64,000 bases of DNA from Nannocystis sp. (lineage in GTDB: Bacteria > Myxococcota_A > Polyangia > Nannocystales > Nannocystaceae): positions 186,001 through 250,000 of the forward strand of contig NZ_JADJNN010000009.1 in assembly GCF_016714285.1 (NCBI RefSeq). The letters run 5' to 3'. This document shows, piece after piece, positions 46,023 to 64,000 of this stretch. Position 1 is the first letter of the stretch; every line of letters begins with the position of its first letter. The notes under the pieces are model-generated. The model worked only from the letters and a program-made list of their open reading frames with translations. It did not search any database and was not told the origin of the DNA. A program made the position numbers and the translations under genes.

Positions 46023-47231
46023 ATGACGGTGCCCACGCCCAGGTTTCCCTGGTGGCTGCGATCGATCGACGCGATCGGTGACGCTGGCCGCCGTTGCGGG
46101 CTCATGCGCGGCATGCTCGACGCCCCGGCGATGCTGGCGGCCGCGGCCGCGGCCGAGGGCCACGAGCAATTCGGCGAGGGCACCCGGGCGATGCTCGAGG
46201 TCCTGGTCGGGTCGCTCAAGCAGGACGCCCGCCTGGCCTTTCACGGGCGGGTGCACCTTCATGCGATGTTGATGACCTCGCTGCGGGTGCGGCTGCGCCT
46301 CGAGGCCGCGCGCCAGCGAGATCCGTCGATCGACCGCCCGCCGACGCGGCCGCCGCTGATCGTGTGCGGCCTGCCGCGCTCGGGGACCACCCTGCTGCAC
46401 CGCCTGCTCGCGCTCGCCGACGACGCGCGGCCGCTGCTGCTGTGGGAGCTGATGGAGCCGATCGCGGGCCCTGGCCCGGATCTCCGGCGCGAGCAGGCCG
46501 ACCAGAAGCTCCACCGATTGCAGGCGTTCTTGCCGGTCTCGCTCGACGCCCAGCACTATATTCGCGGCGACCTGCCGGACGAGGACGGCCACCTGTTCAA
46601 GCCGAGCCTGGTCTCGTCGCTGCAATATCAGGCGCCGGCGCTGTCGTGGCTCGACCGGATGCTGCGCGACGACCTCGAGATCGGCTACCGCAACTGGCGC
46701 GCCCTGCTGGCGCTGCTCGAGGCGCCGGGGCGCCGCTTCGTGCTCAAGGACCCGTTTCATGCCCGGCGGATCGGGTTGATATCCTCGCTCGTGCCCGAGG
46801 CGATGATCGTCCGCACCCACCGCGACCCGGCGCAGGTGGTGCCGAGCTTTCACAAGTTGACGATGACGATGCACGCGGTCACCTGCACGGCGCTCGACGT
46901 GCCCGCGATCGTCGCGGCCAACACCCGCTGGATCGAGTCGATCACTGACGCCTGCCTGGCCCCGCTGGGTGGGTCGCAGGGGCGCGTGATCGACGTCGAT
47001 TACCGGGCGATCGTCCGCGATCCCGTCGCCGTCGCCCGGGCGATCCACGCGCAATTCGGGCTGGCGTGGAGCGACGATCTGGAGGCGCGCATGCGCCGAT
47101 TCGTCGCCGACAACGGCCAGCGCAAGCACGGCGACAATCGCTACGATCCCGATGCATTCGGCCAGCCGGCGGCGGCGCTGCGCGAGCGCTTCGCCGACTA
47201 TCGCCGGACTTTCGGGCTGGACGTCGGGTGA
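46023..47231 (+). CDS. Sulfotransferase-family protein
   Basis: A 402-residue protein. The 5'-phosphosulfate-binding loop GLPRSGTTLLHRLLA lies near residues 116-130, and the 3'-phosphate motif region VRTHRDPAQVVPSFHKL near 260-276. This matches the Sulfotransfer_3 family, which transfers sulfate from PAPS. The gene converges on the PKS-ST gene with 6 bp between stops. A separate sulfotransferase in addition to the one embedded in the PKS suggests a second sulfation step or a different substrate. Confidence 0.8.
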   Translation: MTVPTPRFPWWLRSIDAIGDAGRRCGLMRGMLDAPAMLAAAAAAEGHEQFGEGTRAMLEVLVGSLKQDARLAFHGRVHLHAMLMTSLRVRLRLEAARQRDPSIDRPPTRPPLIVCGLPRSGTTLLHRLLALADDARPLLLWELMEPIAGPGPDLRREQADQKLHRLQAFLPVSLDAQHYIRGDLPDEDGHLFKPSLVSSLQYQAPALSWLDRMLRDDLEIGYRNWRALLALLEAPGRRFVLKDPFHARRIGLISSLVPEAMIVRTHRDPAQVVPSFHKLTMTMHAVTCTALDVPAIVAANTRWIESITDACLAPLGGSQGRVIDVDYRAIVRDPVAVARAIHAQFGLAWSDDLEARMRRFVADNGQRKHGDNRYDPDAFGQPAAALRERFADYRRTFGLDVG

Positions 47232-47237
47232 CGCGGG

Positions 47238-50200
47238 TCAGAGCAGCCCGCGCTGGAGCATGAAGGCCAGGCTGGCGCGGATCTGCCCGGACATCGCCGG
47301 CCACACGATGTCCGTGCCGGCGAGCGCGGCCTCGGTGTTGCTGTGGCGCAGGCGGCGGTCGTCGATGCGGGCCGGCTCGTGCGCGGGGAACATCGATAAC
47401 AGCGGGGCGAGGGCGCTGCCCGGGCCAGCGGCGCGGGTGAGCAGGCGATCGCGCCAGATCGTATAGGGCAGGAGCTCGAGGTGGAGGCCGAACTCGGCGG
47501 CGATCGGCGCCACCTCTGCGAGCTCGATCGGCCGCGGGTGGGTCAGGTGATAGGTCTTTCCCAGCAGCTCGGGGCGGGCGCAGATCGTGGCGATCGCGGC
47601 GGCGACGACGTCGACCGGCGTCACCTCGATCGCGTATTCGAGGCGGGGCAGGGCGGCGATCTCGAGGCAGCCGCGCAGGAACAGGACCATGAAGTCGGAC
47701 TCGGGCATCCCGCCGGTAGCGAGGTCACCGCCGATCCGTCCTGGACGGCACACCGCGACGGGGAGGCCGCGCGCGGCGGCCTGGCGCACCAGCGATTCGG
47801 CGGCCCACTTGCTGCGCTGATAGCCGAGCAGCGGGCCCTCGGGCGGGCGCAGCGGATCGTCCTCGCCGATCGGCGCGTCGTCGGTATAGACCGCGGGGTC
47901 GAGGATACCCTTGGTCGAGACGTGCACGAAGGCGGTCGGTCGCCCGGCGCAGGCCAGGCGCAGCGCCTCCTCGGTGCCGCTGATATTGGCGGCGGCCAGC
48001 TCTTGCCAGCCGCGGGCGAAGTTGACGGCGGCGCCGTTGTGCACGACGAGGTCGACGCTGTCCGCGAGCGAACGCCAGGTGTCGTCGGCGAGGCCGAGGC
48101 GCGGGCGATCGAGGTGGCCGGCGATCGCCCGCACGCGGGTGAGGTCTTGGTCCGGCAGGGCGGCGAGGGCGGTGTGGAGGCGCCGCGTCGCGTCGGCGTC
48201 GTCGCGGGCGCGGACCAGGGCGACGATCTCGGCGTGGCCGTGATGCTGCAGGGCCCGCAGCAGCCAGGGGCCGAGGAAGCCGGTCGCGCCGGTCAACAGC
48301 AGCCGCTGCGGCGTCCGCGGTGTGGACAATGTCGGGGTGATCGCGGGGTCGAGGCGGATCGCTGCCAGTCGGGTGGCGTCGGCGTCGTCGACCTCGTAGC
48401 CGAGGCGGGCCGCGAGCGCGGCTGTCTCGGCGGACAGGTCGCCTGGCGCTTGGTCGTCGCGCCAGCGGTCGGCGAGCGCCGCGTCGACGCCCTTGCGGGC
48501 GTAGAAGCCGGGATCACCGATCACGCCGCGCTCCTCGCCCGGGAAGCGACGGGCGTGCGGGTCGGTCATCGGCGGGCTGTACTCGAGCTCGAGGAAGCGG
48601 CAGATCCGGGCCAGGACGGTGGGCGGATCGCGGACCAGATCCTCGTAGCGGACCTGCAGCGCGCGTCCGGGCGGGAGGGTAGCGAGGAATCCAAGCAGGT
48701 TGCGATTGCCGATTGTCCACACTTGCGAGGCGGCGCGCGGGCCGTCGGCCTCGTTGAGTCCGAGCAGGCGACCCATGCGGCGCTGCACGAAGGACCGCGT
48801 CGACGGGACCGGGTGACGGACGAGGTGAATGTAGTGAGCCTGCGGGAACAGGCGCGCGGCGCGGGTGAGGATCTGCGGGTCGAGGGCGTAGCTCGGGGAC
48901 TTGTCGAGCAAGCGGCGCGGCGCGGCGGCGGCCCGCAATGCATCGTAGGCGCGGGCGATCGGCAGGCGCTCTGCGGCCCAGCTGGCCACGGTGCTGGCGA
49001 CCTCGGGCTCGGACCAGCCGAGGCCGCCGAGCGCCTGGTGGAGCCCGAGCTGCAGCAGATCCGGGGCGAGGGCGTCGCGCCAGTCGGCGAGGTCGGCGAA
49101 GGCGAGCAGGTGCAGCTCCGGCGGGGCGAACAGGGCCGGGTGTCCGCCGAGCATCGCCCGCAGCAGCGTCGAGCCGGTGCGCGGCGTCGACAGCAGGAAG
49201 ATCGGCGGCGGTAAGGACGGGTCCGGGGTCGGCTCGTCGGCGACGGGGGCAGGACGTCCGCGACGCAGGCTCGCCGGTAATGCGTGCTCGAGCTCGGTGA
49301 GCGACGAATCGCGGGTCGCGTCGGGGCCGTCCATCAGCGCGGAGAGGTGGGCGGCGAGCGCCTGGACCGTCGGCTGGGCGAACAGTTCGCCGGGGAACAC
49401 GGTGAGGCCCCACGCCTCACGCACGCGGGCGAGCAGATCGACCGCGAGCAGCGAGTCGAGGGCGAGCGAGCCGAGGCGGTCGTCGGGTGCGACCTCGCGG
49501 CCGAGCGCGCGGGTCAGCGAGCGCGCGAGGGCCCGTGCGATCGCTGCCTGCCGGGGCTCGCGGGGGGCGGCGCGCAGCAGCTCGAGCTCGGGGAAGCCGG
49601 TGTCGTGGTGCGGCACCGGGGCGGCGATGAGGTCGGTCCAGTGGCGCTGACGGGCGAGGGGTCGCGGTGGCAGGGCGACCATCGCGGCGCAGGCGATCGC
49701 GGGCGCGAGCGGGGCGGAGGCGATCGCAGGGGAGGCGATCGCGGGCGCGAGCGGGGTGTCGGCCGTGAGGCGATCGAGCTCGACGAGCAAGGTGTCGCGG
49801 TCGTCCGCCGCGAGGCTGGTGGCGATCGCGGCGAGCGTGCGTCCGCGGGTCAGGGTTGCGAGCACGCCCGCGTGCGACAGCTCGGGATGGGCCCGCAAGT
49901 GCAGCGCGAGCTCGCCGGCGTGGGCGCGCAGCAGCGGCTCGCAGCGGGCGGAGAGCGGGACCCGCGTCGGGGTTCGCAGCGGCGACTCTGGCGACTCTTG
50001 CGAGGTCGGAGGGGCGGCGAGGATGACGTGCACGTTGGTGCCGTTGAAGCCGAACGCGCTCACGCCGGCGACGCGATCGTCGTCGTCCCACGGGGTCAGG
50101 CGATCGGCGAGCCGGGTGACCGACCACGGGAGGCGAGGGGAGGGGCCCGCGTCGAGCAGCGCCGGGGGGACCTGACGGCGGGCGATCGCCTCGCACGCGA

Positions 50201-51343
50201 GCAGCAGGCTGGTGGCTCCCGCGGCGCCCTCGGCGTGGCCGAAGTTCGGCTTGCACAGGCCGAGCCACAGCGGCGTGCGGCGGTCGGCGAACACCCGCTC
50301 GAGCGCGGTGAGCTCGGCGAGATCGCCGAGCACCGTGCCGGCGCCGAAGGCCGCGATCATGCCGACCGCCGCCGGTGCGACAGACGCGTCGCGCAGCGCG
50401 GCGCGGATCACCGCCTCCTGCGCCGCGGGGTTCGGCGCGACGATGCCGTTGCCGGCGCCGTTCTGGCGCGCCGCACAGCCGCGGATCACGGCGACGATCG
50501 GGCGGCCCGCGGCGCGGGCCCGGGCGAGGTCCTCGAGCACGAAGACCACGCAGCCCTCGGCCCGCAGGTAGCCGTCGGCGCTGGCGTCCATGGCCCGGCA
50601 GCGGCCGGACGGCGACAGCACGCCCATGCGGGCGAACGCCAGCGACGGGTTCACCGACAGCACGAGGTTGACGCCGCCGACGATCGCCCGCTCGCACTCG
50701 CCGCTGCGGATCGCCTGGACCCCGAGCTGGACCGCCAGCAGCGAGCTGGCGCAGGCCGAGTCGAGCGCGAAGGCCGGGCCGGTGAGGCCGAAGCTGTAGG
50801 CGATCCGGCCCGCGGCCATCGAGTAGCAGTTGCCGGTGCCGAGGCTCGCGTCGACCCGCGGGTCGCCGGGTTCGCGGAGCAGGCGCAGCGCGTAGTCGTT
50901 GTTGCAGAGCCCGACGTACACGCCCGTGCGGCTGCCGCGGAGCTCCTCATCACGCAGCCCGGCGCGCTCGGTCGCCGCCAGGCAGGTCTCGAGCAGGAGG
51001 CGATGCTGCGGGTCCATCGTCGCCGCCTCGCGCGGGCTCACGCCGAAGCGCTCGGCGTCGAAGCGGTCGATGCCGGCGAGCCACGCCCCGTGGGCCGCCC
51101 CGAGGCCGGCGGCGGCGATGCCGGCGAGCTCCTCGCGCCTGTCCTCGGGGACAGGTCCAGTGAGATCGCTACGCTGGGTCAGGGCCGACCACAGCGCGTC
51201 GGGCGAGTCGATGTCGCCGGGCAGGCGCAGGCCGACGCCGACGATCGCCACCGGCGCGGCGCGGCCCTGCTCGAGCGCGACGATGCGCTCGCGGGCGCGG
51301 GCCAGGGCATGCGCGGCGCGCTGGAGATCGGAGCCCGGGTCGC

Positions 51344-51347
<4 letters not shown>
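47238..51347 (-). CDS. PKS module: KS0-ACP-sulfotransferase-thioester reductase
   Basis: A 1369-residue protein. KS (about 30-450): active-site Cys C199 is present (SACASS) and the second His H371 is kept in NFGHAEG, but the HGTGT motif reads AFGAGT with F334 at the His position, so condensation should be impaired. No AT follows; the post-AT linker-like PLARQRHWTDL comes after a short Ala-rich spacer. ACP: LALDSLLAV (about 625-635). ST: FLLSTPRTGSTLLRAML (about 714-730) with a C-terminal body to ~980. Reductase: LLLTGATGFLG (about 1014), YQRSKWAAE (about 1176), an SDR-type thioester reductase that releases aldehyde or alcohol. The ATG overlaps the stop of the upstream PKS gene (ATGA). Curacin- and Ols-type enzymes have ACP-ST-TE; here a reductase replaces the TE. 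Confidence 0.85.
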
Positions 51348-60481
<9,134 letters not shown>

Positions 60482-60623
60482 GCGCCGGCCGGTCTACCAC
60501 AACCAGGTCCGGGCCCACAATCCGAGTTCCGACAGTACACACAATCGCGCCCCACATCGCCGCGCTGGCCCGGCGCGCAAATGTTCGCACCATCACAGGC
60601 TATTGCTGTTAGACTCCCGACCC
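60482..60623. promoter_or_regulatory. Probable divergent promoter between PKS and halogenase genes
   Basis: A 142-bp intergenic region between the minus-strand PKS start (60481) and the plus-strand halogenase start (60624). It is the only large gap in the cluster and is locally AT-richer (TTGCTGTTAGACTCCC just before 60624). I cannot assign -35/-10 boxes with confidence; the role is inferred from position. Confidence 0.45.
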
Positions 60624-61835
60624 ATGGCTACAAGCGCGCAGAAGCAACCCAAGCGGATCATTCGCACCGGACCTCTGCTCTTCGGCTTCGCCCTGTCGCA
60701 GCTGCGCTTCCTGCATTCGCTGATGCCGGACCGGCTGCGCTATCAGCTGCCGCTCAGCTGGACCCCGCACATGCTGCGGACATTCCTCGGCTCCGGCCGC
60801 AAGCGGGTCTACATCGACGTTCACACCCGCCTCAATCTCCCGAGCTCGTACGTGCCGCGCGCCGAGTCGCCGCCCGAGCACCGCCTGTCGCCGGACGAGA
60901 TCCGCAGCTTCTGGGAGCGGGGCTTCTCCGGCCCGCACACGCTGCTCCCGCCCGACGAGATGGGCAAGCTCGCCAGGCACATGTGGTCCCTGTGGGACAA
61001 GCCCTCGTCGACCTACCCGCCAGGCTCGTACAAATACGTTGGCAGCACCCAGGGCTCCGAGGATGCGACCGAGATGTCGAACGAGGAGTACGCGACCAAG
61101 GGCCTGAACGCGCGCGACAAGCACCTCGAGGACGGCGCCCTGCTCGACCTCTACGCCCACCCGGCGATCGTCGAGCGCATCGCCCAACTGCTCGGGCCCG
61201 ACCTGCTGCTGTGGCGCTCGCAGTTCTTCCCCAAGTACCCCGGCATGGGCGGCACCGGCTGGCACCAGGCGACCTCGTACCTCAACGAGACCATGCGCGT
61301 CGCCACCCTGACGCCGCCCCACCTCGACGAGCTGTTCCAGCTCACCGTGTGGATCGCCGTCACGGACTCCACGCTCGAGAACGGCTGCCTGCGCATGATC
61401 CCCGGGACCCACCGCGAGCTCCTGCCGATGAGCGTCGAGGAGTACGACCCGGTCAAGCACGCGGCCAACAAGAGCGACCGCTTCGGCACCAAGATCCTCC
61501 GCCCCTCCGACGCGATCAACGAGGCTGACGCGGTCAACGTGGTGATGAAGGCCGGTGAGTTCATCATCTTCTCCGAGCGGGTCATGCACGGCGCCCTGCC
61601 CAACATCACCAGCAACGAGGGCCGCCTCGGCATGTCCGGTCGCTACATCGTCCCTGGCGTCCGCGTGCACAACCCCTATGTCCTCGGCGACGCCGGCCTC
61701 GCGATCTCCTACCTGCGCATCCAGCAGCTCAAGCTCGACCGCTGGCGCCCGATCGTCGTCCGCGGCAGCGACACCGCCCACGTCAACGGCGACCGCGTCC
61801 TCCGCTACAAGCCCGGCATGGTGGTCAATCCGTGA
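60624..61835 (+). CDS. SyrB2-type non-haem Fe(II)/2OG halogenase homologue
   Basis: A 403-residue PhyH-superfamily protein. The metal motif reads W-H214-Q-A216 (GTGWHQATSY), so the usual Asp of HxD is Ala, as in the SyrB2-type chlorinases where a halide takes that place. Surrounding sequence matches that group as I remember it: FFPKYPG before the His, ENGCLRMIPGTHRE, GEFIIFSERVMHGALPN with the distal H322, and R334/R340 in GRLGMSGRYI for 2-oxoglutarate. N-terminal ~95 residues are extra relative to the core. ATG 60624 was chosen over earlier in-frame codons because the sequence before it is low-complexity. It shares a promoter region with the PKS genes and overlaps the transporter by 4 bp. 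An Asp-lacking hydroxylase is the main alternative. Confidence 0.75.
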   Translation: MATSAQKQPKRIIRTGPLLFGFALSQLRFLHSLMPDRLRYQLPLSWTPHMLRTFLGSGRKRVYIDVHTRLNLPSSYVPRAESPPEHRLSPDEIRSFWERGFSGPHTLLPPDEMGKLARHMWSLWDKPSSTYPPGSYKYVGSTQGSEDATEMSNEEYATKGLNARDKHLEDGALLDLYAHPAIVERIAQLLGPDLLLWRSQFFPKYPGMGGTGWHQATSYLNETMRVATLTPPHLDELFQLTVWIAVTDSTLENGCLRMIPGTHRELLPMSVEEYDPVKHAANKSDRFGTKILRPSDAINEADAVNVVMKAGEFIIFSERVMHGALPNITSNEGRLGMSGRYIVPGVRVHNPYVLGDAGLAISYLRIQQLKLDRWRPIVVRGSDTAHVNGDRVLRYKPGMVVNP

Positions 61836-63247
61836 CGCCGACCCGCCGGCTCAAGCTCGCATACGGCACCGGTGAGATGGCCAAGGGCGTCGAGGACGCG
61901 GCCACCAACCTCTTCGTCCTGTTCTTCTTCAGCCAGGTGCTCGGACTCCCCGGCTGGGTCGTCGGCGCCGCCATGGGCCTCGCCCTCGTCATCGACGCCG
62001 TCACCGACCCGCTCATGGGCTCGTGGTCCGACGGCTTCCACCACCGCTGGGGCCGCCGCCACCCCTTCTTGCTCGCCTCGGCGCTGCCCGTCGGCCTCAG
62101 CTTCGCCCTGCTGTTCAGCCCGCCCGCGCTCGGCCCCGTCGGACTGACGCTGTGGGCCGCTGCCTTCCTGATCGCCCACCGCCTCGCGCTCACCGTGTTC
62201 TTCGTCCCGCACATGGCCCTCGGCGCCGAGCTGTCGACGGACTACGACGAGCGCACGCGCATCGCCGGCATCCGCGTGTTCTTCACCTACCTCGGCGCCG
62301 CGATCTTCGTCGCCGTCGCCCGCGGGGTGTTCTTCAAGCCCTCGGCCGCGTTCCCCGACGGCCAGCTCGACCCCTCGGTGTACCCGAAGCTCGGCGCCGT
62401 CTTCGGCGTGTTCATGGTGGTCGTCGTGCTCGCCTCCACCTTCGGCACCTGGCGCGCGATCCCCGGCCTGCCGCGGCCCGCCGCGGGGCCCGACCCGCGC
62501 GGCAAGCTCGGCCTGCGTCGCCTGGTCGCCGAGCAGCGCGAGGCGTACCACAGCCGCGGCTTCGCCGTGCTCGTCGTCAGCCTGCTCTGCTTCTTCGTCG
62601 CCCGCGGCGTCGCTCTCTCGCTCGACCTCTATGTGGGCACTTACTTCTGGGGCCTCGGCTCCGACGCGGTCGCCTTGCCCGGCGTCGCCCTGCTCGGGAT
62701 CCTCGTCGGCTCGCCGCTGTCGATGCTGCTCGCCGGTCGCCTCGACAAGCGCGACCTCTTCGTCGGCGGCATGGCGATCTACGCCCTGCTCACCATGGCC
62801 CCGCCGCTGCTCCACGTCCTCGGCCTGTTCCCCGGCGGCGCCGCGCTCAAGCCGACCCTGCTGGCGACCCTGTTCCTCTCCGGCATCGTCGGCGCCGCCG
62901 CGACCGTCGCCGCCGGCTCGCTGCTCGCCGACATCGCCGACGAGCACGAGCTCGCGACCGGGCGCCGCCAGGAGGGCCTGTTCTTCGGCGCCCTGTCGTT
63001 CGCCCGCAAGGCCTCGACCGGCGCCGGCACGATCCTCGGCGGCGTCTTCCTCAGCGCGATCGCCTTCCCGACCCAGGCCGAGCCCGGCTCGGTCGACCCG
63101 TCGCTGGTCACCGCCGTCGGCCTCTGCGCGGGTCCTGGCACCGCGATCTTCGGCGTCGCCGGCGTCTGGATCGCCCGCCGCTACCGCGCCGACCGGGCCG
63201 CCCACGCGGCCGTGCAGGCCGCCCTGGCCGCGCGCGCCCGGGCCTGA
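61832..63247 (+). CDS. MFS/GPH-type transporter
   Basis: A 471-residue membrane protein. GTG 61832 overlaps the halogenase stop (GTGA), so it is co-translated. It has about 12 hydrophobic helices and the glycoside-pentoside-hexuronide/MFS_2 hallmarks: LKLAYGTGEMAKG at the N-terminus and DAVTDPLMGSWSD then HRWGRRHPFLL between helices 2 and 3. In this setting it could export the cluster product, or carry a sugar; GPH proteins are usually cation-coupled sugar symporters. Confidence 0.8.
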   Translation: MTPTRRLKLAYGTGEMAKGVEDAATNLFVLFFFSQVLGLPGWVVGAAMGLALVIDAVTDPLMGSWSDGFHHRWGRRHPFLLASALPVGLSFALLFSPPALGPVGLTLWAAAFLIAHRLALTVFFVPHMALGAELSTDYDERTRIAGIRVFFTYLGAAIFVAVARGVFFKPSAAFPDGQLDPSVYPKLGAVFGVFMVVVVLASTFGTWRAIPGLPRPAAGPDPRGKLGLRRLVAEQREAYHSRGFAVLVVSLLCFFVARGVALSLDLYVGTYFWGLGSDAVALPGVALLGILVGSPLSMLLAGRLDKRDLFVGGMAIYALLTMAPPLLHVLGLFPGGAALKPTLLATLFLSGIVGAAATVAAGSLLADIADEHELATGRRQEGLFFGALSFARKASTGAGTILGGVFLSAIAFPTQAEPGSVDPSLVTAVGLCAGPGTAIFGVAGVWIARRYRADRAAHAAVQAALAARARA

Positions 63248-63256
63248 GCCGCGGCA

Positions 63257-64000
63257 TCAGGCGTCGCGCAGCTTCAGCTCCCACACCCCCTTGAACACGC
63301 TCGGGTAATACACCGACCCGGCGAAGCCCGGGATGATCGCCAGCCCCGGCGGCAGGTCCGGGCTCTCGGCGAGCACCGCCCCGGTGTCCGGGTGGCGCCA
63401 GACCACGCGCTCCTTGCCGATCATGTACGCGAGCCAGGGGACGAGCCGCGACAGCTGCTTGCGCAGCAGCCAGGTCATCGGCGTGTCGATCAGCCGCGTC
63501 GCCACCAGCACACGCTCATCGGCCGGCCCGACCAGCACCAGGAAGCTGTACGAGCCCTGCGCGACCTGCCAGCGGCGCGAGAAGCCGCGCTCGGGGTCGA
63601 AGTCGAAGCAGGCGAGCTGGCCGATCAGCCCGTCGGTCGTGTACATGCGGCGATTCTCGGCGTCGTAGGTCAGCTTCGACGCGTTGAACGATCGCCCGCG
63701 GCCCGCGAAGGGCTGCACGCGGTGGGTCCGCGCCGGGTCGTCCTGCGAGATCGCGTGGATCGTGAAGGGCACCGGCGCCGGTCCGGCGTTGCCCTGCAGG
63801 AAGATCCAGCCGTCGCCCGTGGTGATCGCGCTCGCCGGCGTCTCGCCTGGCTGGCGGGTTCGCACCGGGCCCCACGCGGGATCGAGGGCCAGCGCGCCGG
63901 CCGTGTAGCGGTAGCGGAACACGTGGTCCTTGCCCGCCGCGTAGATATACGAGACCCCCCGGTGCACGCTCGCCGTGATCCGGCCGAGCAGGTGCTCCGG
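63257..64000 (-). CDS. Beta-propeller-like protein, partial (runs off window end)
   Basis: The frame is open to base 64000 and ends at a stop at 63257; ~247 residues are present and the N-terminus lies beyond the window. A GTG at 63967 is internal to this open frame and I do not favour it as the start. The sequence has repeated beta segments (YIYAAGKDHVFRYRY, ITTGDGWIFLQGN, KLTYDAENRRMYTTDGL, SYSFLVLVGPADERVLVAT) typical of propeller-type proteins. No enzyme motif is visible. It converges on the transporter. Confidence 0.6.
   Translation of the reverse strand, partial: PEHLLGRITASVHRGVSYIYAAGKDHVFRYRYTAGALALDPAWGPVRTRQPGETPASAITTGDGWIFLQGNAGPAPVPFTIHAISQDDPARTHRVQPFAGRGRSFNASKLTYDAENRRMYTTDGLIGQLACFDFDPERGFSRRWQVAQGSYSFLVLVGPADERVLVATRLIDTPMTWLLRKQLSRLVPWLAYMIGKERVVWRHPDTGAVLAESPDLPPGLAIIPGFAGSVYYPSVFKGVWELKLRDA

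Overview
The window looks like the chromosome of a myxobacterium, most likely of the Nannocystaceae. G+C is very high. Several short lipoproteins have a lipobox followed by long Ser/Thr/Gly 'STG' linkers. Two proteins end in a MYXO-CTERM-like tail, and there is an IgGFc-binding-type surface protein. The species assignment is inference; the features behind it are read from the sequence.

Layout: 0.3-9.4 kb holds a protein with two AlkB-like 2-oxoglutarate oxygenase folds in tandem, a flippase-like membrane protein, two lipoproteins, a broken copy of a lipoprotein 5' end, an ATPase/TOPRIM-like pair that resembles a defence module, a P-loop kinase and a small Fis-type DNA-binding protein. 9.9-24.7 kb is rich in secreted and surface proteins (IgGFc-binding lipoprotein, beta-propeller MYXO-CTERM protein, vWA lipoprotein and others) interspersed with a MAPEG protein, an RNA ligase, a DUF4336 hydrolase and a nuclease. 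24.8-31.6 kb has a HupE/UreJ-like membrane protein, a LEA-like small protein, a P2-type cation ATPase and a haem-containing fatty acid cis/trans isomerase (Cti).

31.7-35.0 kb is a decayed zone: a Vps62-type lipoprotein pseudogene with several frameshifts, an IS3-like transposase remnant, and two inverted copies of a ~200-nt structured element whose hairpin stems differ by compensatory changes. 35.0-45.9 kb is ordinary accessory and housekeeping sequence: DoxX-like protein, RecQ-phosphoribosyltransferase fusion, LysR regulator with a divergent NAD(P)-binding target, ABC exporter, FAD monooxygenase.

46.0-63.2 kb is a biosynthetic gene cluster. A 3045-residue protein (FAAL-ACP-AurF-like diiron oxygenase-KS-AT-DH-ER-KR-ACP) overlaps by 4 bp the start of a second protein (KS lacking the HGTGT histidine, no AT, ACP-sulfotransferase-thioester reductase). 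Around them lie a separate sulfotransferase, a SyrB2-type non-haem iron halogenase homologue with the HxA signature, and an MFS-type exporter. Together they suggest activation of a fatty acid, one malonyl extension, in-line oxygenation, chlorination, sulfation and reductive release: a candidate chlorinated and/or sulfated lipid. I regard this as the most novel system in the window.

Several otherwise healthy genes (TOPRIM partner, propeller, Cti 3' end, recQ) carry single frameshifts, so some indels may be assembly errors. No tRNA, rRNA or CRISPR array was seen.
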